A DNA stretch of 64,000 nucleotides from Craspedostauros australis. Its lineage: Eukaryota > Bacillariophyta > Bacillariophyceae > Mastogloiales > Achnanthaceae. Below, piece after piece: positions 23,122 to 33,247 of the stretch. Location: NCBI GenBank assembly GCA_026770025.1, contig JAMXDE010000072.1:1-64000 (forward strand). The letters run 5' to 3'. The notes under the pieces were generated by a model. That model did no database searches. It was not told the origin of the DNA and worked only from the letters and a program-made list of their open reading frames with translations. Position numbers and translations under genes: made by a program. Each line of letters opens with the position of its first letter. Position 1 is the first letter of the stretch.

Positions 23122-23535
23122 CGTCGTGTTGGCTTCTGGGTGCTGGACGTTCGTTCTTTGTTGGTTGCTCGTGGTTGGTTGCTCGTGGTTGGTTGCTCGT
23201 GGTTGGTTGCTTGTGGTTGGCTATTGAATCTGTTTGTTGGTGTCGATGGGAAGGCTGTCTCCCTGCTTGATGGCTGGATCCGTGGGTGTAACAGTTGTGT
23301 CGGAGGCACTGCTGAGAGAGGGTGTGGAACGTCGTTATTTCCAGTCTCCGCGCGCTTGGGTTTCGACTCTTCGCTCAGGAGAAGGAGAAGAAGAAGAGGA
23401 CAGACAGCACGGCACGGCACGAGATCTGATCGTTTGATCGAAAGCGGGCTGACCGAGTGGACGAGTTGGCCAAATGGCGGAGGGTAGGAGAATCGTGGGG
23501 TGGGAAGGATGATTGTTTATGCGCGGTCGCGCGTG

Positions 23536-23567
<32 letters not shown>

Positions 23568-23988
23568 CTGTTGCTGTGATTTGTGTTGGAAAGAGGAGGA
23601 GCAGATTGGATCCGGTGTGTATAGTACTCCCAATGTCTCTGTGTTGTTGTTTAGTAGAGTATAATAGTAGTCGTATGCAACCACTGGATGTCGAAGTTGC
23701 CGTCGTTATTGTTGTTGCAGTGTCCTCCTTGGTCTTTTGATCGTGGTGTTGTTCGTGGGTCGGACAATTTGCTGTGTCTTTGTTGCTGATCGTGTCCCGA
23801 CTTGCTGATCGTGACTCGTTTTCTTCTGGTTTCTTCTGTTTTCTTTGGGTCGTTCGGCAAACCAGGATACATGTGAAACCGTTGAAATGGCGTTACACAA
23901 CGAACACGAGCGTCAGCTAACGCGAAGCCAGTAGTAGAACAACCAGAAACAACTGCGTGGCACAATAGAGGCCTATCGCATTTCACAT
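23122..23988. other. Upstream region of the NTPase gene
   Basis: This stretch is non-coding as far as can be seen. It contains the 14-bp tandem repeat at 23161-23220 and a CTG/TTG triplet-rich run at about 23532-23575. It ends where the inverted-repeat element begins. Confidence 0.5.
23161..23220. repeat. 14-bp tandem repeat, about four copies
   Basis: The unit is TGGTTGGTTGCTCG. It lies 40-100 bp upstream of the NTPase start codon, inside the expected 5' UTR or core promoter on the minus strand. Confidence 0.9.
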
Positions 23989-24385
23989 GAGGAAATTCAT
24001 TAACCAGCCCTTTTGAAGTGCCGATTTGCATCAACCAGCCTGTTTTGTGTTTCTTAGCGACCCAAAACGTCCAAATGTCCATACGACGTCCCGTGGACAC
24101 AACATCTCACATCGACTCGCAAGTTTAGGTATAAATATAGACTACCTGCACTACACACGAAAAGTATAAGCCACATCATACATGTTTAGCATAACCGCCA
24201 TAGAATGCAATCAAATAGTCCACTAAAATTTAATGCATCTAGTAAAAGGAATAAATGGCTACCTTAGTTGTAGATGTGTACATCATCCATCTGTTTGCTC
24301 CAATTCCTTGCGCTGTGGATCGTATTCTGACGACACGTTCAATGGAAAGGACAAAAATATTACATTCTAACAAGATAAGAGCATG
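23989..24385 (+). repeat. Left outer inverted repeat
   Basis: The reverse complement matches 28590-28968 with frequent substitutions and small gaps. For example, AGTGCCGATTTGCATCAACC is mirrored exactly on the right side. The outer 150 bp are the best conserved. Confidence 0.85.
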
Positions 24386-24684
24386 GAGAGCATTCCAATG
24401 GGTATATTATTAGCTTGTGGGTATCTAAATCCATCTGGAAGAGATGCTGGTATCCAAATCTGTGAATCGCGTGATACTGAGTGGTGCGCATTGCACTGTA
24501 CAGTCTTCTGCATATCTATGCATTCGGCAGGCCATTTTGAGAGATCCGATCAGCCACATCACTCCAAGAACACTCCAAAGAGTAAGGACATGAAGTTTGA
24601 AGTCTTTGATCCGTCAGGAAGGGATCCAATTCTATGGATGCTGATATCCACGGTGATTTTTCGTCGCGATAATGGACCCAAGAT

Positions 24685-24738
24685 GCGTCAGGACGCAAAT
24701 TTCGAGACAATTTTCGATCTTTTGCGTCAGGACGCAAA
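24685..24738. repeat. Paired GCGTC-AG-GACGC palindromes, left arm
   Basis: GCGTCAGGACGC occurs at 24685-24696 and again at 24724-24735, the second extended to TTTGCGTCAGGACGCAAA. Mirror copies lie in the right arm at 27321-27332 (exact) and 27253-27264 (imperfect). They mark the inner border of each arm. Confidence 0.8.
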
Positions 24739-25169
24739 TGGAGAATTAGTGCGACAATTTAACACGAGGGATAAATTACATCGACTTGTTGGACTCAGCG
24801 CCACAAAACTCTCTCCTTCTTGTGTTGATTTCCTTCGTGTTATTTTCTTAGCTCTTGTCTCGTATTATTTTTGCGCAGTGTTCAGTGTTCTCTGCATCAA
24901 GCACATACTCTAGAGGATGTTGTCGTTTGCAGTGATCATGAAGATACCAACTCTAGTTTGTTGGTACCATATCAGTAATTGCACTACTATGATGCCGTAA
25001 CTGTGGTGCTTTCTTTAGCTTTCCGTGTGTTCATGTCTCTTCGATTACTTATTTTTCTTCGTATGCCAATAGGACCTGCGGTCCTTTCCGTTCTTCCTCC
25101 ACGTCGTCCTGTGCCTCTTCAGGCAGCTTCACACACCACATTAGTGTCTCATTCATTCCTTGCGAGGTG

Positions 25170-25960
25170 AGATGTGCGTCTTAGTTTGTGTCTGCGTCTG
25201 TGTTGCTTCCTCCTTCCATTGGGTCCCAACCTCATTAGATGTTCCTGTCGAATCAAGATCGCCATCCATGTGCTTATCTTTCAAGCAAAGATTGCTTGCT
25301 TCATTGAGAAACATGAATGTGTTAGTACAAATGTGAATAAGATAACAACGGAGCAAGCCATGCAGTGTTGGCATCCAGCAGCGGTCTCTGTGAGGGAGAA
25401 GGCGAATGCAGAGTGGGGAGATGACATGCTTCGGGTAGGAGGGAATCCAGATATGGTCCAAGAGATGCTCTGCTAGCTGAGGAGTTGGAGCCACATGGAC
25501 AACATGGAGCCAAGAGCACCAACGTGAATCCAAGAAGCAGTCAATGCCCAACAAGTGATCGGATGGGGCATGATGGTGCGTGGGCACTGGGCGAGGCAGT
25601 GGAGGACAATACAGGAGTCCGTGATGATGGAGGAAGAGCTCCCAACAAAGCCGGCAAACTGGAGAGGCATAGCTGTTCGAGGGCTGTGGGAGGTTTGACA
25701 GAAGCCATGGGAAGCGTGCAACCGTGTGCTGCATGACCAGGATGGACGCAAGCGCGCGGCAGCCAAGGAAAAGAAGTATGAACCAGGGTGAACGAGCAAT
25801 GGGCGATCGGAGGCGGAGGTATCCTGGCCACAGACCAAGCCCTCATGACGAATGTGGCAAGAGTGGAGGTGGTGAGGTGGCCAGTGGATGCTCAGAGCCA
25901 GTGAGTGAAGCATGTGCAAGCAGCATGGATAAGGGCCCAGGCAGTTGAGCAGCAACAACG
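25170..25960 (+). pseudogene. Decayed ORF in the core of the inverted-repeat element
   Basis: The clearest part, about 25384-25830, translates to an Ile-Gly-Trp followed by an Arg-Gly, then a Trp-rich stretch with Leu-Trp-Glu and Trp-Glu-Ala-Cys-Asn-Arg-Val-Leu-His. This order recalls the C-terminal part of multi-copy hypothetical proteins of diatoms and other algae that end in a Trp-x2-Arg-Asn-x2-Leu-His-type box. The frame is interrupted and no start is evident. The family resemblance is from memory of motif patterns only. It suggests that the core once carried a protein gene or captured another repeat. Confidence 0.4.
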
Positions 25961-27224
25961 TGCAGCAATGCAGGAGAGAAGAGGAGTACGCCAAGGACTC
26001 ACACACGCCGTGAGAGTGCAGTGACGAGAAATGGGTCTGCGCAAACGACGGTTATACGGGGCCTTGGGAGGAAGGGCGAACAAGCAACAATGTGGAGCAC
26101 GGATCAGTGCATGAGGTTCGTGAAAGAGCATAGCGGGCGCAAGTCGGATGCCCAGTGCGGTATGTTTGATGGCCCATGGTGCTGACAAATCGTGGTAGGC
26201 TAGGCAGTGAGAGACACAGGGAAGTCATTTCAGTGCAGTCGGCCCTAGGCTCGTTGTAGGCGGGCAACACTAAAGCCTTCAAGGTAACTTTGTACGCGGA
26301 GGACATTCAGTGACTTATTATTGTTCTTATTAACGTGAATAAGAAGATGTACATATTTGATAGCAGGACGGCAATCGGATTCATCCAGATTCTGGCAACA
26401 AGTATGGCCGCCAAGAATGCACTCATCACCTCACACGTTAGTTTCTGCCAACCAAAGGGGGCTCATTTGACAATGATGCGGATGCCCATACCGGCAAACA
26501 TGATATGCTTCTCTTGTATGTATGTATGTCTCATGTGGTCTTGGAGCTGAACTCTGCACAGGAAGGACATTCATGCCTTTGATGGTGCAAGCTCTTGCCT
26601 GCGACCCTGTTTGCGGTGGGGATGCGCTGAGTGTTGGAAGTCCAAATCTGGTAAGCACAAGTGTGAGGACAAATGAAGGAGCATCCCTTTTGATTTGAAG
26701 CGATACGGAATGAACGAGAGCCTTGTACTTGCGTGACAAACAAGTGGTTGATGATCAATGTACAGAGGCGAATCGTCGTGCCGAAGGCACGAAGTGTGTG
26801 CTTCAACCAACTCCACAGACAACACGGAGCTGATGGGTGACTGGAAGCACTCTTTGAACACAGAAGTATCAAACATAGGCAGCCAAGCTGGCAAGGAGAG
26901 TGGTAAGATCACAACAGGAAGGAGGACGACAGAGCCCGATAAACATACCTGGCTCCTTTTCTCCTCTTCGCAAGCAGGAGAGCATGCACAAGGTAAATAA
27001 GGCAATGTACAACACATAAATCACTAATATATGCATTGCAACATTCAGAGAGTTGTTTTGATACTATTGTTGCTGGATGTGGAGCGCAGATAAGATTTGC
27101 ATCCATCAGTACAAAACAACACGGTAAAACACACAGTATTTGTCCAAAAGCACAGGCGACAAATGACGACAGCGAACGATTTTTTTACGAGTGTTCGAGT
27201 GAGTCACACCATTTTTCGCCCCGT

Positions 27225-28560
27225 GTTAAATCTCCACGTTAAATTCAATTTTGCGTCCTGGCGCAACCAATTTTATCCATCCGGGTACTTTTGCGTCAGG
27301 AGACAAAAAACAGTGATTTTGCGTCCTGACGCAACAAAAAATCACCGTGGATATCACGCGGTTCTGAACAGTACGCGTCACGCTGTACAGCGTTCTGAGA
27401 ATATGTACATAGACATTGGCGGTCATATTCAAATCCAACACTTTGGTGAATCCGAACGCATTCCACAGAGCACAGACATGGGGTTTGAAGCCGTGAATCC
27501 TCCAGGAAGACATATCGGTATGTGCCCAGGTGATCCACATGTCATCACACCGCTCAGTGACACTCCACTTCAGCATCCGTAGAAAGGGACCCCTTCCAAA
27601 TGGATATGGGACTTCAACCTCCATGGCCACAGCCTTCGGAGTCTACTTGACGCAGCGCAGTTGGTCGGATCTCTCAAGCCAGCTGGCTGAATGAACATAT
27701 CCGCAGAAGGCTGCACAGCGCAATGCGCATCGTAAAGCCCCCTCCCAAACAGCATCACCAGATATCCTTATCCCCAGCTTTGGATTGCTTCCAGATGGAT
27801 CCAATACTTCAAACTTCATGGCCGCACCCATTGGAGTGTGGTCGGAGTCATCCAAGCATTTGATTACAATATGGCCAACATTTTATATGCACGTATTCTC
27901 AGAATGCTATACAGTGTGACGCGGACGGTTCAGTACAGTGTGATATCAGCATCCATAGATTGCGATCCCTTCCAAACGGATAAAGAACTTCAAACTTCAT
28001 TTTCATACTCTTTGGCGTATGATTGGTGTGGTCGGAGCGTTGGATTGGAATACGATTGCCAGTTCCTGTGTACAAACATCCAAATAAATGTACAGTGCGA
28101 TGCGTACCAATCACTACTGTATGATATCTGCATCCATAGAATTGGATCCGTTCCTGATGAATCAAAGACTTCAAAATTCATGTCCGTACTCTCTGGAGTA
28201 TGATTGGAGTAGTGAGGTTGGTTGGACCTCTCAAAACGGCCTGCCGAATGCATAGATATGCGGAGTACAGTACAGCGCCATGCGTACCGCACAGTATCAC
28301 GAGATTCATAGATTTGGGTGCCAGCACTCCTTCCAGAAGGACCCAGATCCTCGCAAGCCACCCCCATACCCATAGAAGCGTCGTTGCTATGATGACATTG
28401 GTGGAATGGTATATGTTGAATCTTTCATATGAAGGTTTGGTCAACACCCTGCACACTGCACACAGCCACCGTGCGGTATCCCGTGATTTGGCCGCGTACA
28501 ATCCGCAACACCTTCTAGATGGATCCAGTCACTCACAAGCTATTTGTATACCCATTGGAA
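27225..28560 (-). repeat. Right array of about five 190-bp subterminal repeats
   Basis: Reading on the minus strand from 28370 leftward, five diverged units follow one another. Each has a block like GGAAGGGATCC, then a block like CTATGGATGCTGATATC, and ends with CATGAAGTTTGAAGT or a variant. The left arm has about two such units in the mirror orientation, so the arms are unequal in length. Confidence 0.75.
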
Positions 28561-29222
28561 TGCCTTCGATGCGCTGAATTTGTTAAACTGTACTATTTTT
28601 GTCCCTTGCAATGAAGATGTCGTCAGAATACGATCCACAACGCAAGAAATTGGAGCAAACAGATGGATGATGTACATATCTGCAACTAAAGTAGTCACGT
28701 ATTCCCCTCATTGGATGATTTACATTCGTGTGGACTATACTGGCAATATGAAGATGATGATGAACATGTATAATATAATGTGGCTTGAAGTTTTCCTGTG
28801 TGGTACAGGTAGTCTATATTTATGCACTAACCATGGCAGTCGATGCGAAATCCCTGTGTCCATGGGATGTCGCATGGACAATTGGACGTTTTGTGCCACT
28901 AAGTGTTGCAAAAACAGGCTGGTTGATGCAAATCGGCACTTCAAAAGGGCTGGTTGATGAATTTCCTCGAAATCGTGTTCTCTTTTGGCGAAACGCAATC
29001 GCTCGACCAAGACGACTGCAGTGACTTTTGGCGAAACTCTCCGCACATCAGCCGACATCAAACGGAACCGGAACACGTGATGGAAACCGAGATCCGAACG
29101 CGAGATCGGCACATCATCACGTTTGTCATCAACCATCATTGGTTTCATCAACCATCATCATCACCACCTCTATCATCATCATCTCCGACTGCAACAGCAA
29201 AGCCAAAGGAGGTGTGAAGAGT

Positions 29223-30935
29223 ATGGTGGCTTCAAGTGAAGATGAAAGCGGATCCAGCCTTGCACAACCTGCTCAGCCTTCAGATCATCAAGTGCATGCG
29301 AATGAGGACGATAATGACAATGAAGAAGCAGAAGAAGACAGCAATGCGGACATTCGCGAGAACATGAGGACGGCGCTGATGGACGGACTGCCATGGCGCA
29401 CGTCCTGCCTGATCAAGTCGCTGTACTTCCTGGAGGCGCTGTCGAGTGCCACGTGGGGACGCTTCGGCGTGCTGTACTACCACGCTCATGGATTCGGCAG
29501 CCGCGAGATCGGGCTGGTGGAGTTCGTGCTGACGGTCGTGCCGATCGTCGTGATTCCGATGTGGGGATACCTGTCCGATGTGCACAACTGTCGCAAGATG
29601 GTCTACGTCACGACGAAGGCGTGCTCGACCGTCATTCTGTTGCTGCTGGCGGCGCCTGCCGTGTACAATCACAAGGAGCGTATATGGATGGTGACGGTGG
29701 CGACCAAGCTGTTCGTGGCCGGCGGCATCTTGGATAGCTACACGCTCGATTTGCTGGGGACGAAGAACAAGCTGCTGTACGGGCGGTACCGACTGTTCGC
29801 GTCTCTGAGCTGGGGTATCGGCGCGCTGGGGATGGGTTGGTCCACGGATCACTTCGGCTTCGAGCCCAACTTCGTTTACTATGGTTCGCTGGGGCTGCTG
29901 TGCCTGTTGCTCGTGATCTACTTCATTCCTGGCGATCGACCGGAGGCATCGCAATCCATCAATCATGACGGCAACAATCATGACGGCAACGATGGTGATG
30001 ATGGTGATGATGGTGGCGGTGGACCAAACAATATGGGACAAGAGGAGAGTGGGGACCAATCGTTAATGCGAGATGCGAATAATCTAACGGAGCCACTGCT
30101 TGATGCTCAAGACGACGACGAAGTGTCAGAACAGCAGCGCAGACAAGCGGATGCTCATGATCGCGACACACCAAGCGATGTTTGGTTGTTGTTGCGAGTG
30201 TTCTGTCGACCACAGGTGATGCTGTTCCTGTTGCAGGTCGTCGTGATGGGCGCTGCAATGGCAACCTCGGAACGCCTCCTCTTCCTCTACATGGTCGATG
30301 ACCTCCAATCCAGCACGATGCTTTGCGGTATGTCGGTGGCCGTCAATGTCATCTTCGAATTGCCGCTCTTCTTTTACGCCGAGACGGTGCACGGTTGGTT
30401 CGGCCTCGATGGTCTGCAATGGATCGCGATGCTGTGCTTCGCCACGCGGGCGTACGGATACACCCTGCTGGAACCGGCGACGCGATTGTGGATCCTGCCT
30501 TTGGAGTCGTTGCATGGCATCACGTTCGGTTGCTTTTGGATCGTGCTGGCCGACGTCAGCAAGGCGTTGGTGGAGCAGGTTGAAGTATGGCAGCGCGAGC
30601 GAGTGGCTGAGGCGCCTCAGGAGGATTGTCCGCCGGATGTCACTTCAAACGCAGGCCCAAACAATCAAGCCAAAGGAACGTGGTCCACAACGATTCCCAC
30701 GACGGTGCAGATGCTGTATTCCGCAGTCGGGGTTGGATTGGGGTCCGTGATCGGCGGATGGGCCATGCAGCACTACGGATCCAAGCCGATGTACCGATGC
30801 ATGGCGTTCGTCATGTTCGTCACGTGGATGTTGCATTCGTTGGGATGCATCGTGGTGCGATGTTGTGGGCGGCCAGCGGTGGCGCCCAGTTTGCTTCCGC
30901 AGTGTCACGCTGTGCAAGACGCAACGTCGTCATGA
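29223..30935 (+). CDS. MFSD6-like major facilitator superfamily transporter
   Basis: This single-exon gene of 570 aa starts at the first in-frame ATG; the open frame upstream has no ATG. An acidic, Ser/Glu/Asp-rich N-terminal tail of about 45 residues precedes the first membrane segment. Roughly twelve hydrophobic segments follow in two groups. They are separated by a long hydrophilic, Asp/Gly/Asn-rich cytosolic loop (about residues 240-325), the usual place for the MFS central loop. Features of the MFS_1-like/MFSD6 group include Trp-Gly-Tyr-Leu-Ser-Asp between TM2 and TM3 and a Glu-Ser-Leu-His-Gly-Ile-Thr-Phe-Gly stretch in the second half. The product should be a multi-pass membrane transporter; its substrate cannot be read from sequence. 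It is divergent from the NTPase gene, with the inverted-repeat element between them ending 254 bp upstream of the start. Confidence 0.88.
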   Translation: MVASSEDESGSSLAQPAQPSDHQVHANEDDNDNEEAEEDSNADIRENMRTALMDGLPWRTSCLIKSLYFLEALSSATWGRFGVLYYHAHGFGSREIGLVEFVLTVVPIVVIPMWGYLSDVHNCRKMVYVTTKACSTVILLLLAAPAVYNHKERIWMVTVATKLFVAGGILDSYTLDLLGTKNKLLYGRYRLFASLSWGIGALGMGWSTDHFGFEPNFVYYGSLGLLCLLLVIYFIPGDRPEASQSINHDGNNHDGNDGDDGDDGGGGPNNMGQEESGDQSLMRDANNLTEPLLDAQDDDEVSEQQRRQADAHDRDTPSDVWLLLRVFCRPQVMLFLLQVVVMGAAMATSERLLFLYMVDDLQSSTMLCGMSVAVNVIFELPLFFYAETVHGWFGLDGLQWIAMLCFATRAYGYTLLEPATRLWILPLESLHGITFGCFWIVLADVSKALVEQVEVWQRERVAEAPQEDCPPDVTSNAGPNNQAKGTWSTTIPTTVQMLYSAVGVGLGSVIGGWAMQHYGSKPMYRCMAFVMFVTWMLHSLGCIVVRCCGRPAVAPSLLPQCHAVQDATSS

Positions 30936-31543
30936 TGATCGCAATGGAATACGCTATCGCAGCAATACTCGTACATCACATTACAAGCCCAAGGTGTGAT
31001 GCTCGTCTAATCATGGTCGCATTCAATCATCATCGAGGTTGCGCAAGTCTATGAGAATGGATGTAGAGAATACTCCTCTGCCTCGACCCAAAGGACACAC
31101 AACAACCAAATCTTCCTCGGCTCGAACAGGTTCGTCGATCGCAAGTATCCTTGCGCCTTCCAATAAATCCGGCACGAAGATCCTGTTTGGGAGAACCACT
31201 TTTCCTCCTTTTCTCGCAACACCAATACACAGAACAATTGAGTATCATGACGATCCACCATACCATGCTGCGATCTACCAATACCAGCAGCCATGCCCAC
31301 GAAATCTCCATTGCAGAGTCGGTGATGTTGCCAATACCGCAAACAGATCGTTGACGACGCTGTCGACCTCCACAGCAGCAGCAGTCGCAGATTCTTGGAA
31401 CTCCATTCGATAGCCATCATTGACATCACCACAACATCATCACACCATCATCATTGGGACAATACACATATAGTAGTCCGAATAGTCCTAATACTATACG
31501 CACAATCCGCGGCAACCCACGACAATCAACAACTGCAACCAAC
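30936..31543. other. Intergenic stretch between two transporter genes
   Basis: It holds the 3' flank of the MFS gene and the 5' flank of the amino acid transporter gene. An open frame at 31039-31413 shows no recognisable domain and is not called. Confidence 0.5.
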
Positions 31544-33019
31544 ATGACGGAAACAACGACGATGGCGATGACGATGACAATCGCGGCCACGAGTAAGTGC
31601 ATAGATGTGGAGATGAATACAGGCATGAACACCAGTATCCACATGAGTGCGCCTGTGCATCAACATCATCAGCAACAGCAACAGCATCACCAGACTCAAG
31701 TACGGAAACGAATTCACAACAATACTGTTAGTGCGAGTGCGAGCAGTAGAGGCCAGACAACGTTGGTCACCCCAGCGATCCACGTGGATGCGTCAAATCC
31801 CAACGGAGGCACGGCAACCATCCCCGATGAGATCTTCAACCTCATCAAGAACATCATCGGCGCGGGCGTGCTGAGTCTGCCATCAGGCATTGCGGAATAC
31901 GGAGACGCACCCAGCGCGCTGATCCCCGCCACCGTCCTCATCGCCATCATGGGCGTCATCTCCGCCTACACCTTCTGCCTCATCGCCAAGGTCTGCAAGA
32001 TCACCGGCGCGACGACCTACGCCGACTGCTGGGACAAAACGAGAGGCAGAGGCACGGCCTGGATCGTCGCGGCGTCGTCGGCCTTGGATTGCTTCGCGGG
32101 CACCGTCACCTGCAGCATGGTGTTGGCCGACACCTCCAAGGACCTGCTGGCCGGCATCGGTCTGCACGTCTCACGATCGCACGCCCTCGTGGGACTCGCC
32201 GTCACGGTCCTGCTGCCGCTGTGCCTCATCCGCGATCTGTCCTCGTTGGCCCCGTTCTCGCTCGCGGGCATCCTGGGTATGGCCTACACCTTCCTCGCCA
32301 TCGCCGTGCGTTACTTCGGCGGCGCCTACGCCATGCCGGCCGGCGAGTTCGTGGCCGACATCGTCTCGAAGCCGACGTTCGGTTCGGTTGGTGCCGTCGG
32401 CGTCCTCAATCCCAAATCTCTCGTCCTCGTTTCCATGCTGTCGACGGCGTACATCGCGCACTTCAACGCGCCCAAGTTCTACAGGGAACTCAAGAACAAC
32501 ACGATGCAGCGATTCAACACCGTCGTGGCGTCGTCCTTCGCGGCATCGATGGCGTTCTACATCGCCCTCCCCACGATGGGCTTCCTCACCTTCGGCAGCG
32601 CGTCGGACGGATGCATCCTCAACAACTACTCGACCGGCGACGTCTGGATCAGCACGAGCCGTTTCGCCATGGCGGTGTCGTTGGTCTTCTCCTATCCGCT
32701 GCTCTTCGTCGGCGCCAGAGAAGGCGTGATGGACTTCTTGCGCATCCCGCAGCATAGCCATGATCACATCACCGTGATCCTGCTGCTCGTCATCACCGCC
32801 TTCGCGCTGCGCATCACGGACCTTACCTTCGTGGCGTCCATCTCGGGCGCCGTTCTGGGATCGTCGCTCATCTTCATCTATCCCGCCCTCATGTACCAGG
32901 CGGCGTTGCGGCGTCCTCTCACGACGGTGCAGCGGTGGGAATGCCAACTGTGTTCGTGCATTGCCACATTCGGCGTCGTCATTGGTGGTGTCGGGACGTG
33001 TATGGCCTTTCAGATGTAG
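31544..33019 (+). CDS. Amino acid transporter of the AAAP/SLC38 type
   Basis: This single-exon gene of 491 aa starts at an ATG in the good context AACATGACGG; the frame upstream lacks an ATG. The N-terminal 90 residues are cytosolic in character, with Met/Thr-rich and His/Gln-rich runs. The family signature Asn-Ile-Ile-Gly-Ala-Gly-Val-Leu-Ser-Leu-Pro lies in TM1 near residues 103-113, and about eleven membrane segments follow to the C-terminus. The Asn-Ala-Pro-Lys-Phe-Tyr stretch in the middle matches the conserved region before TM7 of the AAAP fold. Members carry neutral amino acids with Na+ or H+ at the plasma membrane or vacuole. It converges with the sulfotransferase gene, 228 bp away, across a (TC)n microsatellite. 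Confidence 0.9.
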   Translation: MTETTTMAMTMTIAATSKCIDVEMNTGMNTSIHMSAPVHQHHQQQQQHHQTQVRKRIHNNTVSASASSRGQTTLVTPAIHVDASNPNGGTATIPDEIFNLIKNIIGAGVLSLPSGIAEYGDAPSALIPATVLIAIMGVISAYTFCLIAKVCKITGATTYADCWDKTRGRGTAWIVAASSALDCFAGTVTCSMVLADTSKDLLAGIGLHVSRSHALVGLAVTVLLPLCLIRDLSSLAPFSLAGILGMAYTFLAIAVRYFGGAYAMPAGEFVADIVSKPTFGSVGAVGVLNPKSLVLVSMLSTAYIAHFNAPKFYRELKNNTMQRFNTVVASSFAASMAFYIALPTMGFLTFGSASDGCILNNYSTGDVWISTSRFAMAVSLVFSYPLLFVGAREGVMDFLRIPQHSHDHITVILLLVITAFALRITDLTFVASISGAVLGSSLIFIYPALMYQAALRRPLTTVQRWECQLCSCIATFGVVIGGVGTCMAFQM

Positions 33020-33162
33020 AACGGCGGTGGATCACAAGAGTGTGCTTACACCCAAGTACGCAGAAGTTCTACTCTGGTCTATGATATGGCATAATATGAT
33101 ATGGCACGAAATGATATGATATAATACAGTGCTCCCTTTTATATTTTACAGACTCTCCCCAT

Positions 33163-33189
33163 GCCTCTCTCTCTCTCTCTCTCTCTCTC
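33163..33189. repeat. (TC)n microsatellite
   Basis: An uninterrupted CT run of about 27 bp lies between the convergent 3' ends of the amino acid transporter and sulfotransferase genes. Confidence 0.9.
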
Positions 33190-33247
33190 ATTCTTTCTAG
33201 TTCTACACTACTCACATGCATACCCCGTACGCACATGTCCACATGCA

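Larger units (their letters stand above)
23989..28968. mobile_element. Long inverted-repeat (foldback-like) element with 190-bp subterminal repeats
   Basis: The left arm (23989-24790) is the reverse complement of the right arm (outer part 28590-28968, inner part about 27225-27360). The outermost matching bases are GAGGAAATT on the left and AATTTCCTC on the right. Behind the outer 390 bp, both arms hold tandem units of about 190 bp. These share a CATGAAGTTTGAAGT stretch and a GGAAGGGATCCAA-TATGGATGCTGATATC stretch. There are about two units on the left and five on the right. The core (about 24790-27225) holds a decayed ORF. No transposase was recognised and no convincing target-site duplication was seen. 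A foldback-type or non-autonomous DNA transposon is the best reading; a palindromic segmental duplication is the alternative. Confidence 0.7.

Noticed and set aside
23161-23220. Possible CRISPR-like array
   Set aside because: The copies are head-to-tail without spacers and the genome is eukaryotic. It is a simple tandem repeat.
25153-26306. Minus-strand frames (84-193 aa) in the core of the inverted-repeat element
   Set aside because: They are Cys/His/Leu/Pro-rich complements of the plus-strand relic, which alone shows a meaningful motif order.
29028-29222. Upstream extension of the MFS transporter frame
   Set aside because: It begins with TTG, has no ATG, and encodes a low-complexity stretch. 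The first ATG is at 29223.
31454-31543. Upstream extension of the amino acid transporter frame
   Set aside because: It begins with TTG and lacks an ATG before 31544, which has a good context.
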